64,000 nt of DNA. It comes from Halomonas ramblicola (lineage in GTDB: Bacteria > Pseudomonadota > Gammaproteobacteria > Pseudomonadales > Halomonadaceae). The translations under genes and the position numbers were made by a program. The DNA is taken from the NCBI RefSeq assembly GCF_030409215.1, contig NZ_JAUFPL010000032.1, positions 222,872-286,871 on the forward strand. The letters run 5' to 3'. Every line of letters begins with the position of its first letter. Position 1 is the first letter of the stretch. Under the pieces are notes generated by a model that did not search any database, was not told the origin of the DNA, and saw only the letters and a list, made by a program, of their open reading frames with translations. This document shows, in pieces, positions 1-9,632 of this stretch.

Positions 1-89
1 CAGGAACGTAATGTGAAGCAAGGGGCGCTGGGGGCAAGCCGAAGAGGAGACCAGCCCCGTGCAGGATCGCCTGTTCGAGCAAGGCGCCC

Positions 90-123
90 CTGTCATCCCA
101 GTGTCATAATGACGTGGTGTGAT
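90..123 (+). promoter_or_regulatory. Pho box and -10 of the phoBR promoter
   Basis: Positions 90-107 read CTGTCATCCCAGTGTCAT: two 7-bp PhoB repeats separated by 4 bp, close to the consensus CTGTCAT-N4-CTGTCAT. Ten bases downstream, 118-123 is TGTGAT, a 4/6 match to the -10 hexamer, which is the spacing expected when the Pho box replaces the -35. It implies that phoBR is autoregulated. Bases 1-89 show no recognisable gene. Confidence 0.85.
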
Positions 124-158
124 CGTCATCGACCCGTCACTGTCCCCGAGGCTTCCGG

Positions 159-848
<690 letters not shown>

Positions 849-849
849 C

Positions 850-2178
850 GTGAGCCTCTGGCGACGCGAACTCTGGCGACTCGCCCTGCTGGCCGGCCTG
901 GGCCTGTTGGTGGGCTGGCCCCTCGGATACGCGGCGCCAGGCCTGGCCCTCGGCCTGGCCCTGTGCCTGGGCTACCACCTCCACCAGCTGCGCACCCTGC
1001 ACCGCTGGCTCACCCACGACTCCCAGTCCGAACCGCCCGCCGCCGCCGGCCTGTGGGGCGACCTGCTGGATCGCCTCTACCGCTACCAGAAGGGCCAGCG
1101 CATCACCCAGCGGCGCCTGCTGGGCATCCTCAAGCGCATCCAGGAGTCCTCCGAGGCGATGCGCGACAGCGTGGTGATGCTCGACCGCCACGGCGACATG
1201 GAGTGGTGGAACAGCGCCGCCGAGAGCATGCTGGGCCTCCAGGCGGCCCACGATCGCGGCCATCACATCACCAACCTGATCCGCGACCCGCGCTTCGTCG
1301 ACTACTTCCATCGCCGCGACTACCGCGAGCCCCTGACCCTGCCCTCGCCCATCGACGAGCGCATGATGCTGCAGTTCCAGATCACCCTCTACGGCGACGA
1401 CGAACGCCTGGTGATGGCCCGCGACATCACCCGGCTGCACCGCCTGGAGGAGATGCGTCGCGACTTCGTGGCCAACGTCTCCCATGAGCTGCGCACGCCC
1501 CTCACGGTGCTGGCCGGCTACCTGGAGACCTACGCCACCTACGCCGACCAGCTGCCGTCGCGCTTCGCCCGCGGGCTCGACCGGATGCAGGAGCAGACCA
1601 CCCGCATGCAGAACCTGGTCAACGACCTGCTGCTGCTGTCGCGGCTGGAGACCGACCGGGGCGGTGCCGACCATGCCCCCCTGGCCATGCCACCGCTGCT
1701 CGAGAGCGTGAGGCGCGACGCCGAGGCGCTCTCCGCCGGGCGCCAGACGATCGGCGTGGAGGTCGAGGAGGCGGTAGGCCTCACCGGCAGCGAGCAGGAG
1801 ATCCGCAGCGCGCTGTCCAACCTGGCCTTCAATGCGGTGCGCTACACGCCCGAGGGGAGCCACATCATGCTGCGCTGGGCGGCCCACCCCGAGGGCGCCT
1901 GCCTGGAGGTGGCCGACGACGGCGAGGGCATCGACCCGGTGCACATCCCCCGCCTCACCGAACGCTTCTATCGGGTGGACAAGGGGCGCAGCGCCGCCAC
2001 CGGCGGCACCGGCCTGGGCCTGGCCATCGTCAAGCACGTGCTGCTGCGCCACGACGCCCGGCTGGAGATCGACTCCCGGCCCCGCCAGGGCGCCACCTTC
2101 CGCTGCATCTTTCCCGAGGCTCGCCTCGCCCCGGTCGCCGCGACCCCGCCGACCGAAACGGCCGGAGATGGCTCCTAG
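850..2178 (+). CDS. phoR: phosphate regulon sensor histidine kinase PhoR
   Basis: Membrane histidine kinase of 442 aa that phosphorylates PhoB under phosphate limitation and acts as a phosphatase when PstSCAB-PhoU signal sufficiency. Residues about 8-45 form a hydrophobic hairpin typical of PhoR, which lacks a large periplasmic domain. A PAS-like region covers about 100-195. The H-box is FVANVSHELRTPLTVLAGY with H212; the N-box (NLAFNAVRYTPEG), G1 (DDGEGID) and G2 (GGTGLGLAIVKH) follow. The GTG start lies one base after the phoB stop, so the two are surely cotranscribed. It converges with the copper chaperone gene with only 12 bp between the stops and no visible terminator. Confidence 0.96.
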   Translation: MSLWRRELWRLALLAGLGLLVGWPLGYAAPGLALGLALCLGYHLHQLRTLHRWLTHDSQSEPPAAAGLWGDLLDRLYRYQKGQRITQRRLLGILKRIQESSEAMRDSVVMLDRHGDMEWWNSAAESMLGLQAAHDRGHHITNLIRDPRFVDYFHRRDYREPLTLPSPIDERMMLQFQITLYGDDERLVMARDITRLHRLEEMRRDFVANVSHELRTPLTVLAGYLETYATYADQLPSRFARGLDRMQEQTTRMQNLVNDLLLLSRLETDRGGADHAPLAMPPLLESVRRDAEALSAGRQTIGVEVEEAVGLTGSEQEIRSALSNLAFNAVRYTPEGSHIMLRWAAHPEGACLEVADDGEGIDPVHIPRLTERFYRVDKGRSAATGGTGLGLAIVKHVLLRHDARLEIDSRPRQGATFRCIFPEARLAPVAATPPTETAGDGS

Positions 2179-2190
2179 CGCCAGGGATGC

Positions 2191-2676
2191 CTAGTGAGAA
2201 TGATGGGCGTCGGCCGCCTCGCCGCCGTCCTCGGCTCCCTGCACCCAGACCTCGACGGTGATCTCGCCGCGCTCGGCGAACTCCAGGGTCAGCGGGAAGC
2301 GGTCCCCCTCGGAGAGAGGCGCCACCAGCTCCAACAGCATCAGGTGATGGCCGCCACCGGGGCGCATGGTCTGGGTGGTGCCGGCCGCCACCTCGATGCG
2401 CTCGACCCGACGCATCTGCATGACGCCGTCATCCATGGCCATGTCATGCATCTCGACGCTGCCGCTGGCCGGGCTGCTGGCGCCCACCAGCACGGCGGGA
2501 TCGTCCCCCTCCACCTGGATGTCCAGGTAGGCCGCCGCATGGGGCACGCTGGGCGGTGCCGGCACGGCGAAGGGATGGGCGATCCGCACGTCCTCCAGCC
2601 GGTAGTCGTGGGCCAGGGCCACGGTGGGTATCGTCAGGGCGGCGGCCAGCAGCCGGGAAGCGATCACGCGCATCAT
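2191..2676 (-). CDS. PCu(A)C-type periplasmic copper chaperone
   Basis: A 161-aa secreted protein. The N-terminus (MMRVIASRLLAAALTIPTVALA) looks like a signal peptide. The body matches the PCu(A)C (DUF461) copper chaperone family: an HDM motif in SVEMHDMAMDDGVMQMRRV and an H-x10-M-like arrangement with GGGHHLMLLELV, plus a His-rich C-terminus (DAHHSH). Family members hold Cu(I) in the periplasm and deliver it to cytochrome oxidase CuA or CuB sites. I chose the ATG at 2676 because AAGGA lies 7 bp upstream; a longer reading frame to 2808 has no ribosome site and would bury the signal peptide. No Sco-like or oxidase genes are near. Confidence 0.85.
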   Translation of the reverse strand: MMRVIASRLLAAALTIPTVALAHDYRLEDVRIAHPFAVPAPPSVPHAAAYLDIQVEGDDPAVLVGASSPASGSVEMHDMAMDDGVMQMRRVERIEVAAGTTQTMRPGGGHHLMLLELVAPLSEGDRFPLTLEFAERGEITVEVWVQGAEDGGEAADAHHSH

Positions 2677-2737
2677 GCACAGGTCCTTGTCTCGGTTGGG
2701 TTTTCCTGAGCATAGCAGGTCGCCCCGGGGACGCCCC

Positions 2738-3469
2738 TCAACGCGGCGAAAGGTCGCGCAGATGGCGATAGTGGCGGTCCCACAGCAGCACCCCGCCGGC
2801 CACGGCACCGGGCAGCAGGAAGAGGTTGGCCAGGGGAATCCAGGTGATCAGGGTCACCCCGCCGCCGTAGGTCAGCGTCGGCCACCAGCGCGCCGCCAGG
2901 CGGCGACGCATGTCGGCGAAGCTCACCTTGTTGTTGTCCATGGGGTAGTCCAGGTAGGTGATGGCCATCATCCAGGCCGAGAACAGCGCCCAGAGCAGCG
3001 GGGCCAGCAGGTTGACCACCGGGATCCAGCTGATCGCGAAGAGCAGCGCCATGCGCGGCAGGATGTAGGCGAGCTTGACCAGCTCGCGGCCCAGGGCATC
3101 CACGGCGGTCTTCGCCAGGCCGCGGTCGTCCAGCGGCACCCGCCCCGTGGCCGCCACCTCCACCTTCTCCGCCAGGAAACCGTAGAAGGGCGCGGCGATC
3201 AGGTGGGTCACCAGGGTGAAGGTGAAGAACACCACCAGCACCAGGCTGACCACGAACAGCGGCCAGATCAGCCACTCCAGCCAGGCGAGCCAGGCCGGCA
3301 CCATGGCCATCCAGCCCTCCAGCCAGCCGCCGAAGTGGGCCAGCACATACCAGAGCATGGCGGCATAGACCAGCAGGTTGATGGCGATCGGCACGAAGAC
3401 GTAGCGGCGCAGGCCGGGACCGTAGGCCAGGCGGGTGCCGCGGGCCAGGGCCGTGAAGGCATCGAGCAT
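2738..3469 (-). CDS. cysZ: CysZ/EI24-family membrane protein
   Basis: A 243-aa inner-membrane protein with about four long hydrophobic segments. Its sequence follows the E. coli CysZ pattern, including LIAAPFYGFLAEK, LWALFSAWMMAI and DYPMDNNKVSFADMR. CysZ of E. coli mediates sulfate uptake for cysteine synthesis; the family (DUF540/EI24) is broader, so transport of sulfate here is inferred from homology. The ATG at 3469 has AAGGA 6 bp upstream; an in-frame ATG at 3490 is less likely. It stands alone between the copper chaperone gene and a dispersed repeat. Confidence 0.85.
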   Translation of the reverse strand: MLDAFTALARGTRLAYGPGLRRYVFVPIAINLLVYAAMLWYVLAHFGGWLEGWMAMVPAWLAWLEWLIWPLFVVSLVLVVFFTFTLVTHLIAAPFYGFLAEKVEVAATGRVPLDDRGLAKTAVDALGRELVKLAYILPRMALLFAISWIPVVNLLAPLLWALFSAWMMAITYLDYPMDNNKVSFADMRRRLAARWWPTLTYGGGVTLITWIPLANLFLLPGAVAGGVLLWDRHYRHLRDLSPR

Positions 3470-3513
3470 GATGTTTCCTTGCAGGGACACTCACGAAGAC
3501 ACCACTGTCCTTC

Positions 3514-3670
3514 GGCTATTGCCGCGGTTCGAGGCGAGAGGCCCCGGGGACAGGTCGTAGAGGGGGTCCTACGCCAGGGATGGCGTCGGTAGCGCCCAGG
3601 GAGGGGTTAACAGCGCCCCCTCGTAGACCTGTCGCCGGGAAAGCCTCGAGCGATGCATCTCGATAGGCCT
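3514..3670 (-). repeat. dispersed foldback repeat, copy A (minus orientation)
   Basis: The reverse complement of this 157-bp stretch aligns along its whole length with copy B (13213-13377) and copy D (63496-63741). It contains the shared imperfect 18-bp inverted arms beginning GACAGGTC and ending in a G-run, and an inner small hairpin ACGCCA-GGGA-TGGCGT. It fills most of the phoU-cysZ intergenic gap (3470-3712) and has no coding potential. Confidence 0.88.
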
Positions 3671-3712
3671 CGGCAGTGGCCCGCGCTATTGACGACGAAT
3701 CGCCGCCTGCGG

Positions 3713-4441
3713 TCAACCCTTGTGGGTGATCACCTGCTCGTCCAGGTCGTCCGGGTCGGTATGCCGGATGTCCATGCCCTTGACCAGGTAGACCACGTAC
3801 TCGGCGAGGTTGTTGGCGTGGTCGCCGATGCGCTCCAGGGCGCGCAGGATCCACATCAGGCTGAGCACCGGGGAGATCGAGCGGGCGTCCTCCATCATGA
3901 AGGTCATCAGCGAGCGCATGGCACTCTGGTACTCGTTGTCGACCTCCTCGTCCTCGTGGACCAGCTTCAGCGCCAGCTCGGTATCGAAGCGGGCGAAGGA
4001 GGTCAGGGCGTCGCGCACCATGCGCCGCACGTGCTCGCTGATCATGCGCACCTCGACGAAGCCGCGGCTACCGTTGTCGGCGTCGATCAGCTCACAGGCG
4101 TTGCGCGCGATCTTGCTCGCCTCGTCGCCGATGCGCTCCAGGTCGGAGGCGGCGCGAATCACCGCCAGCACCAGGCGCAGGTCGGAGGCGGTGGGCTGAC
4201 GGCGCGCCAGCACCTGGGTGCACTCCTCGTCGATCTTGATCTGCATGTCGTTGACGGCCCGGTCGTTGTCGACCACCTGGCGGCCCAGGGCCGAGTCGCT
4301 CTCGAGCAGGGCGGCCACGGCGTCCTGGACCTGCTTCTCGACCAGGCCGCCCATCGCCATCAGGTGGGTCTTGAGCTCCTCGAGCTCCTGGTTGAACTGC
4401 CGGGAAATGTGCTGGCTGTGGATGTCGCTGGTGATGTCCAT
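3713..4441 (-). CDS. phoU: phosphate signalling protein PhoU
   Basis: A 242-aa all-helical protein made of two PhoU repeats, each with an acidic metal-binding motif of the E/DxxxD type (for example RIGDEASKIARNA and RIGDHANNLAEY). PhoU couples the PstSCAB transporter to PhoR and keeps the regulon off when phosphate is ample. AAGGAG lies 6 bp before the ATG. It is the last gene of the pst group, 25 bp after pstB, the usual arrangement. Confidence 0.96.
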   Translation of the reverse strand: MDITSDIHSQHISRQFNQELEELKTHLMAMGGLVEKQVQDAVAALLESDSALGRQVVDNDRAVNDMQIKIDEECTQVLARRQPTASDLRLVLAVIRAASDLERIGDEASKIARNACELIDADNGSRGFVEVRMISEHVRRMVRDALTSFARFDTELALKLVHEDEEVDNEYQSAMRSLMTFMMEDARSISPVLSLMWILRALERIGDHANNLAEYVVYLVKGMDIRHTDPDDLDEQVITHKG

Positions 4442-4466
4442 GGGACTCTCCTTGGGGCCGGACCGC

Positions 4467-5282
4467 TCAGGTCATGCGCCCGGTGATGTAGTTCTCGGTG
4501 CGCCGCAGGCGCGGATTGGTGAACAGCGTCTGGGTGGGGCCGTACTCCACCAGTTCTCCCTGCTGCAGGAAGGCGGTGTAGTCGGAGACCCGCGCCGCCT
4601 GCTGCATGTTGTGGGTGACCAGGACCAGGCTGAGCCGCGACTTGAGGTTGCGGATCAGCTCCTCGATCTTCAGCGTCGAGATGGGATCCAGCGCCGAGGC
4701 CGGCTCGTCGAGCAGCAACACTTCGGGCTGTACCGCCAGGGTGCGGGCGATCACCAGGCGCTGCTGCTGACCACCGGAGAGCGTCCAGGCCGACGCCCCG
4801 AGGCGCTCCTTCACCTCCTCCCAGAGCGCCGCCGAACGCAGGGCCCACTCGATGACGTCGTCCCTCTGGCGCTTGCGCATGCCGCCCTGCAGGCGCAGCC
4901 CGAAGGCCACGTTGTCGTAGATCGACATGGGGAAGGGGTTGGGTGCCTGGAACACCATGCCCACCCGCCGACGCAACTCGGCCACGTCCACCTCCGGCGC
5001 CTGGATGTCCTGGCCCTCCAGGCGGATGCTGCCCTCGCGGACCACCTCCTCGTTGAGGTCGTGGAGCCGGTTGAGGGCGCGCAGCAGGGTCGACTTGCCG
5101 CAGCCCGAGGGCCCGATAAAGGCCGTCACGCGGTGGCGCGGCACGCGCAGGGTCAGATCGCGCAGCGCCGGCTTCTCGCCGTAGGCGAGGCTCAGCCCCT
5201 CGATCTCCAGGCAGCAGGTCGATCGCTCGAAGTCGAGGATCGGACCGTCGGACAGCGCATGCGGCGACGAAAACACGGACAC
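4467..5282 (-). CDS. pstB: phosphate ABC transporter ATP-binding protein PstB
   Basis: Cytoplasmic ATPase of the PstSCAB phosphate importer. Visible are Walker A GPSGCGKS (about residues 57-64), the signature LSGGQQQR and Walker [14 protein letters not shown]. The frame is open to a GTG at 5303, but that codon has no Shine-Dalgarno sequence; GTG 5282 has GGGGAG about 9-10 bases upstream and gives 271 aa, so I prefer it. GTG 5276 is also possible. It follows pstA closely and precedes phoU. Confidence 0.93.
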   Translation of the reverse strand: MSVFSSPHALSDGPILDFERSTCCLEIEGLSLAYGEKPALRDLTLRVPRHRVTAFIGPSGCGKSTLLRALNRLHDLNEEVVREGSIRLEGQDIQAPEVDVAELRRRVGMVFQAPNPFPMSIYDNVAFGLRLQGGMRKRQRDDVIEWALRSAALWEEVKERLGASAWTLSGGQQQRLVIARTLAVQPEVLLLDEPASALDPISTLKIEELIRNLKSRLSLVLVTHNMQQAARVSDYTAFLQQGELVEYGPTQTLFTNPRLRRTENYITGRMT

Positions 5283-5308
5283 GAAACAGGCTCTCCCCGG
5301 CACCGCCG

Positions 5309-6850
5309 CTAGTGGCGCGGCAGCGCCCCATGACGCGCCCTCAGATGATGGCGCAGGAATATTGCAGTCAGGTTAAGCACCAGGATCACCAGCACCAGCA
5401 GCAGCGCCGTGGCGTAGACCAGCGGCATGGCGGCCTGGACATCGCCGCCGTGAAAGGCCAGGTCATAGATATGGTAGCCCAGGTGCATGAACTTCCGGTC
5501 GAGATGCAGGTAGGGGAAGTCACCGTCCACCGGCACCTGGGGCGCCAGCTTGGCCACCCCCACCAGCATCAACGGCGCCACTTCCCCGGCGGCCCGGGCG
5601 ACGGCCAGGATCATCCCGGTGAGCATGGCCGGCGCGGTCATCGGCAGCACCACCCGGGTGAGCATCTCCACCCGGGTGGCGCCCAGCGCCAGGGCCCCCT
5701 CGCGCTGATGGTCCGGCACCCGGGCGAGCCCCTCCTCGGTGGCCACGATCACCACCGGCAGGGTGAGCAGCGCCAGGGTCAGGGAGGCCCACAGCAGGCC
5801 CCCGGTGCCGAAGGTGGGCGAGGGCAGCGACTCGGCGAAGAACCACTCGTCCAGGGTGCCGCCTATGCCATAGACGAAGACGCCGAGCCCGAACACCCCA
5901 TAGACGATGGAGGGCACCCCGGCCAGGTTGCGCACCGCGATGCGCACCAGGTGCGTGAAGCGTCCCTGGTGGGCCACCTCGTTGAGGTAGATCCCCGCCA
6001 GCACGCCGAAGGGGGTCACCACCACCGACATCAGCAGCACCATCAGCACGGTACCAAAGATCGCCGGCCAGACCCCGCCGGCGCTATTGGCGGCCCGCGG
6101 CCCTTCCGAGAGGAAGCGCCAGACCTCCCGCCCCCAGGTGGCGAGCTTGTCGACGGGCGACATGGCATTGGGCCGCAGGGCGCGCAGCACCTCCTCCAGG
6201 GGCTGGGTCAGGCGACGCCCATCGACGCTCTCCAGTACCAGGGTATCGCCGGCCATGTCCGCCTGCAGCTCGCGGATCCGTGCGTTGGCCCGGGCCAGCT
6301 CGGCCTCGGCCGCGGCATCGGGACCGCGCTCCAGGCGCCGTACCAGGGGCGTCACCACCGCCTCGCGCAGGCGGTCGCGCTCGCCGCGCAGGGCCTCGAG
6401 CTCCGCCAGCCGCGCCTGCAGGGCGGGCCAGGCGGCCTGCCCCTCGCGGCGGCCCGCCTCGCCCTCCAGGGCCACCAGGCGCCCCAGGAAGGCCCCCCAG
6501 CGGCGGCGTTCCAGCACCACCAGTTCCTCGGGGAAGGCCCGCGAGGCGATCTCGGCCACCGGCACCCAGGTCCAGATATCGCCGGCGAGGTCGCGGTTGC
6601 CGGTGAAGTAGAGCCGCTCGCGGGCCTCGCCGCCCGGAACGCTCTCCTCGTGGACGGCGCGGCCGGCCAGCCGCTGGCCATCCTCGAGGGTCACCAGGGC
6701 CAGCGGCGCGGGCCAGAAGTGACCCAGGCCGCGCACCGCCAGCAGCGTCAGCAGGGCCAGCAGCAGCAGCAGCGACAGCGCCACGCTGCCGGCGGCCAGC
6801 CAGGGCCAGGGGCCCTCGCTACGCCCCACTCGACCCGCCATGCGGCTCAC
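5309..6850 (-). CDS. pstA: phosphate ABC transporter permease PstA (long form)
   Basis: Inner-membrane permease of 513 aa, far longer than the about 296-aa E. coli protein. The extra length lies between a first transmembrane helix (about residues 15-40) and the permease core (from about 265). It is hydrophilic and contains a probable coiled coil ([18 protein letters not shown]), as in the long PstA of pseudomonads (DUF3333). The core carries the permease EAA-like loop ([14 protein letters not shown]). The GTG at 6850 overlaps the pstC stop as GTGA and has GGAGGG 6-7 bp upstream; an in-frame ATG at 6841 is the alternative. Confidence 0.92.
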   Translation of the reverse strand: MSRMAGRVGRSEGPWPWLAAGSVALSLLLLLALLTLLAVRGLGHFWPAPLALVTLEDGQRLAGRAVHEESVPGGEARERLYFTGNRDLAGDIWTWVPVAEIASRAFPEELVVLERRRWGAFLGRLVALEGEAGRREGQAAWPALQARLAELEALRGERDRLREAVVTPLVRRLERGPDAAAEAELARANARIRELQADMAGDTLVLESVDGRRLTQPLEEVLRALRPNAMSPVDKLATWGREVWRFLSEGPRAANSAGGVWPAIFGTVLMVLLMSVVVTPFGVLAGIYLNEVAHQGRFTHLVRIAVRNLAGVPSIVYGVFGLGVFVYGIGGTLDEWFFAESLPSPTFGTGGLLWASLTLALLTLPVVIVATEEGLARVPDHQREGALALGATRVEMLTRVVLPMTAPAMLTGMILAVARAAGEVAPLMLVGVAKLAPQVPVDGDFPYLHLDRKFMHLGYHIYDLAFHGGDVQAAMPLVYATALLLVLVILVLNLTAIFLRHHLRARHGALPRH

Positions 6851-8070
6851 GCCGTGCCCTCCAGGCGGCGGTAGCGATGCCGCAGGCGGGTGCGCACCAG
6901 CTCGGCCAGGGTATTGACCAGGAAGGTGAAGGCGAACAAGGCCAGCGCCGCCAGGATCAGCAGCCGATAGTGGGTGCCTCCCGCCGCGGCCTCGGGTAGC
7001 TCGATGGCGATGGTGGCCGACATGGAACGCAGCCCCTCCAGGGGGTTGAGGGTCATCAGGGCGGTGTTGCCGCTGGCCATCAGCACGATCATCGTCTCGC
7101 CCACCGCCCGGCCGGCGCCGATCATCACCGCGCTGAAGATGCCCGGCGAGGCCGCCGGCAGCACCACCCTGCACAGCGTCTGCCAGCGGGTCGCGCCCAG
7201 CGCCTGGGCACCCTCGCCGAGGCTGCCGGGCACCCCGCTCAGGGCGTCCTCGGCCAGTGCATAGATGCCGGGGATCACCGCGAACCCCATGGCGATGCCG
7301 ACGATCATGGCGTTGCGCGCGGCATAGTCGAGCCCCAAGGTGGCCTCCAGCCAGCCGCGCAGGTCGCCGGCGAAGAGCGCTTCCTCCAGCCATGGCGAGC
7401 CCCACAGCACCAGCGCCGCCAGCGCCGCCAGCCAGGGCATCAGCCAGATCCCCGCCCAGCCCGGCGCCAGCCGGCGCCGCAGCCGGGCCGGCAGGGTCGT
7501 CCTCAGCCCGCCGGCCAGCAGGATTCCCGCCGGCAGGATCACCGGCAGCGCCAGGGCGCCGGCCAGGTGGCGCTCCACGTAGGGTGCCAGTACCAGGCCG
7601 GCGACGAAGCCGATCACCACCCCGGGCATCGCCTCCATCAATTCCAGGGTCGGCTTGAGGCGGGCGCGCAGTCGGCGCGGCATGTACAGCGCCGAGTGGA
7701 TGGCGGCCCCCAGGGCCAGGGGCACGGCGAACAGCAGCGCCCAGCAGGCCGCCTTCAGGGTCCCCCAGGCCAGCGGCGCCATGCCATAGTGGGCGGGCTC
7801 TCCCGGGGCGAGCGGTTCGGGCTGCCAGCGATGCTGGGGCAGGGCATGGCCTTCCACGGATTGCGGCAGCCATAGCCCCCGCCAGTCGATGCCGTGGCGC
7901 GACTCCAGGAACAGCGGCACCACCTCCACGGCGAGGAAGACCCCGATGGCCAGCACCGCCGCCACCACGCCGACGCCGCCCGCGGAGATCAGCAGGGTCG
8001 CCAGGCGATCACGGCCGTGGCGCCAGCGCTGGCGCCCGGGATCCGGCCTTGGGGGAAGGGGGTCGATCAT
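6847..8070 (-). CDS. pstC: phosphate ABC transporter permease PstC
   Basis: Inner-membrane permease, 407 aa from the ATG at 8070 (a GTG directly upstream at 8073 is in frame). It has an N-terminal transmembrane segment, an additional periplasmic stretch of about 80 residues, then the binding-protein-dependent transport core with GALPLALGAAIHSA-like and EGAQALGATRWQTL elements. It pairs with PstA to form the phosphate channel. The stop overlaps the pstA start (GTGA), implying translational coupling. A triple Pho box lies immediately upstream, so it can be transcribed independently of pstS. Confidence 0.93.
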   Translation of the reverse strand: MIDPLPPRPDPGRQRWRHGRDRLATLLISAGGVGVVAAVLAIGVFLAVEVVPLFLESRHGIDWRGLWLPQSVEGHALPQHRWQPEPLAPGEPAHYGMAPLAWGTLKAACWALLFAVPLALGAAIHSALYMPRRLRARLKPTLELMEAMPGVVIGFVAGLVLAPYVERHLAGALALPVILPAGILLAGGLRTTLPARLRRRLAPGWAGIWLMPWLAALAALVLWGSPWLEEALFAGDLRGWLEATLGLDYAARNAMIVGIAMGFAVIPGIYALAEDALSGVPGSLGEGAQALGATRWQTLCRVVLPAASPGIFSAVMIGAGRAVGETMIVLMASGNTALMTLNPLEGLRSMSATIAIELPEAAAGGTHYRLLILAALALFAFTFLVNTLAELVRTRLRHRYRRLEGTA

Positions 8071-8084
8071 CACCTTTCCACTCT

Positions 8085-8113
8085 ACGACACTGGGATGAC
8101 AATTGCGTGACAG
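8085..8113 (-). promoter_or_regulatory. triple Pho box upstream of pstC
   Basis: On the minus strand three 7-bp PhoB repeats follow each other with exactly 4 bp between them: CTGTCAC (8113-8107), TTGTCAT (8102-8096) and GTGTCGT (8091-8085). They lie in the 41-bp gap between the pstS stop and the pstC start. If the first two serve as the box, TAGAGT at 8084-8079 falls 10 bp downstream as a possible -10. Confidence 0.8.
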
Positions 8114-8114
8114 C

Positions 8115-9074
8115 TCACTCGGCGGACGGCAACGCCTCGAGCCAGCGTCGCTGGCGTTCGAGCCGCGCCTCGGGCAGGGTGACGAAGCCCAGCTCCTCGA
8201 CCACCGACTGCCCCTCGGCGGAGAACACCTGCTCGAGGAAGGCGCGCTCCGGGCCGGGCAGACCACCGCCGGGCGGCAGGTTGACGTAGAGGTAGAGGGT
8301 CCGCGACAGCGGGTAGTCGCTACTGCGCACCGCCTCGGGCGTGGGTGCCTGGAGTTCGCCTTCTGCGTCGCGGCGCTTCACCGCCTTGACGCTGGGGGTC
8401 AGGTGGTTGAGGCCGGCATAGCCGATGGCCGAGGGCTCGGCGGCCACCGCCGCCACCGTGGCCGCCGAACCGGGATGTTCGTTGAGGCGCAACCGGAAGC
8501 TGCCGCCGCACAGGGCCTGCTGGCGGAAGAGGTCATGGGTCCCCGAGGCGACGTTGCGACCATGGAGCACGATGCGATCCCCGGGCAGCTCGACGCCGAG
8601 TTGCGACCAGCGGTCGATGGGCGCCTCGGCGCCACAGCGGCGGGTATCGGAGAAGATCGCGTCCAGCTCGGCCGGGCTCAGGCCGTCGAGGGGGTTATGG
8701 CGATGCACGATCACCACCAGGGCGTCCCGGGCCAGTGCCAGCTCCACGGGAGGGTAGCCATGGCGCGCCTCGAAGGCATCGCGCTCGGCCTCGTACATTG
8801 GCCGCGACATGGGCCCCAGGCGGGTGGTGCCGGCGGTCAGGGCCGGCGGGGCGCTGGCCGAGCCGCTGGCCTGCAGCTGCAGGCGCACCCCGGGGTGGTG
8901 CTCGGCGAGCTGTTCCCCCCAGCGCAACATCAGCCCCGCCAGGGTATCGGAGCCCACCGCCCCCAGGGTGCCGGCCACCTCGTCCGCCGGCAGCCTGGCG
9001 GCGACCAGCGAGATCACCAGCCCCAGCAGCAGCGCCAGCCACTGCCTCCCTGTCCCCTTGCCCGTTCGGCGCAT
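8115..9074 (-). CDS. pstS: periplasmic phosphate-binding protein PstS
   Basis: A 319-aa solute-binding protein that captures inorganic phosphate for PstCAB. The N-terminus has two arginines and a hydrophobic stretch (WLALLLGLVISLVAARLPA) as signal peptide. Family elements visible are GSDTLAGLM near the N-terminus of the mature protein, [15 protein letters not shown], and the phosphate-loop type stretch ASGTHDLF. It is the first gene of the pst cluster and has its own Pho promoter at 9176-9209. It is somewhat shorter than E. coli PstS and resembles PstS of the pseudomonad type. Confidence 0.92.
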   Translation of the reverse strand: MRRTGKGTGRQWLALLLGLVISLVAARLPADEVAGTLGAVGSDTLAGLMLRWGEQLAEHHPGVRLQLQASGSASAPPALTAGTTRLGPMSRPMYEAERDAFEARHGYPPVELALARDALVVIVHRHNPLDGLSPAELDAIFSDTRRCGAEAPIDRWSQLGVELPGDRIVLHGRNVASGTHDLFRQQALCGGSFRLRLNEHPGSAATVAAVAAEPSAIGYAGLNHLTPSVKAVKRRDAEGELQAPTPEAVRSSDYPLSRTLYLYVNLPPGGGLPGPERAFLEQVFSAEGQSVVEELGFVTLPEARLERQRRWLEALPSAE

Positions 9075-9175
9075 GCGTTTCCCCGATCGCTTATCGTACG
9101 GGCTGGTGGGGGAACGCGCCCGGGTTTACCATGGCCCGCATTCCCCTGTTCGCCCTTTCCTCTCGTGGCGCCACA

Positions 9176-9209
9176 ATAACAAGCCAGGAAGATGACGCTC
9201 ACATGACAG
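9176..9209 (-). promoter_or_regulatory. Pho promoter of pstS, overlapping a divergent start codon
   Basis: Minus-strand CTGTCAT (9209-9203), 4 bp, GCGTCAT (9198-9192), then 10 bp, then TGTTAT (9181-9176) as -10: a complete Pho box promoter pointing to pstS. The first repeat covers the ATG (9203) of the divergent thioesterase gene. Confidence 0.8.
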
Positions 9210-9604
9210 ACCTTGACGACATCCCCCGCCCGCAGGGTCAATTGACCCTCAAGCTGTTGGCGACCCGCCAGGATACCAACCTCCACGGCGACATCGCCGG
9301 CGGCTGGCTGGTCGCCCACATGGACCAGGCCGCCGAGCTGGCCGCCGGCCGCGAGGCACGCGGCCGCACCGCCACCGTGGCCATCGAGGCCATGGACTTC
9401 CTCTGCCCGGTACGGGTCGGCTCGGAGGTCAACGTCTTCACCGAGGTACGCGAGATCGGCCACAGTTCGGTGAAGATCGACGTGGAGGTATGGATCCGCC
9501 AGCCCCAGGAGCGCGCCCCCGACGAGCTCCACAAGGTCACCGAGGCGCGCTTCGTGATGGTGGCCATGGACGACAAGGGGCGCATCCGCGCGGTCCGCTC
9601 CTGA
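9203..9604 (+). CDS. YciA-type acyl-CoA thioesterase
   Basis: A 133-aa single hotdog-fold protein. The stretch HGDIAGGWLVAHMDQAA is the typical helix and active-site region of acyl-CoA thioester hydrolases (N/HGxxxGG...D), and VATxAxxxMDFLCPVRVG continues the family pattern. It hydrolyses acyl-CoA thioesters in the cytoplasm; substrate range cannot be read from the sequence. The ATG at 9203 has AGGAAG about 11 bp upstream; the nearer ATG at 9192 is out of frame and terminates at once. The start codon lies within a PhoB-binding site for the divergent pstS gene. Confidence 0.88.
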   Translation: MTDLDDIPRPQGQLTLKLLATRQDTNLHGDIAGGWLVAHMDQAAELAAGREARGRTATVAIEAMDFLCPVRVGSEVNVFTEVREIGHSSVKIDVEVWIRQPQERAPDELHKVTEARFVMVAMDDKGRIRAVRS

Positions 9605-9632
9605 TGCCTCACCGGGCTCGGTTCCGGGACGC

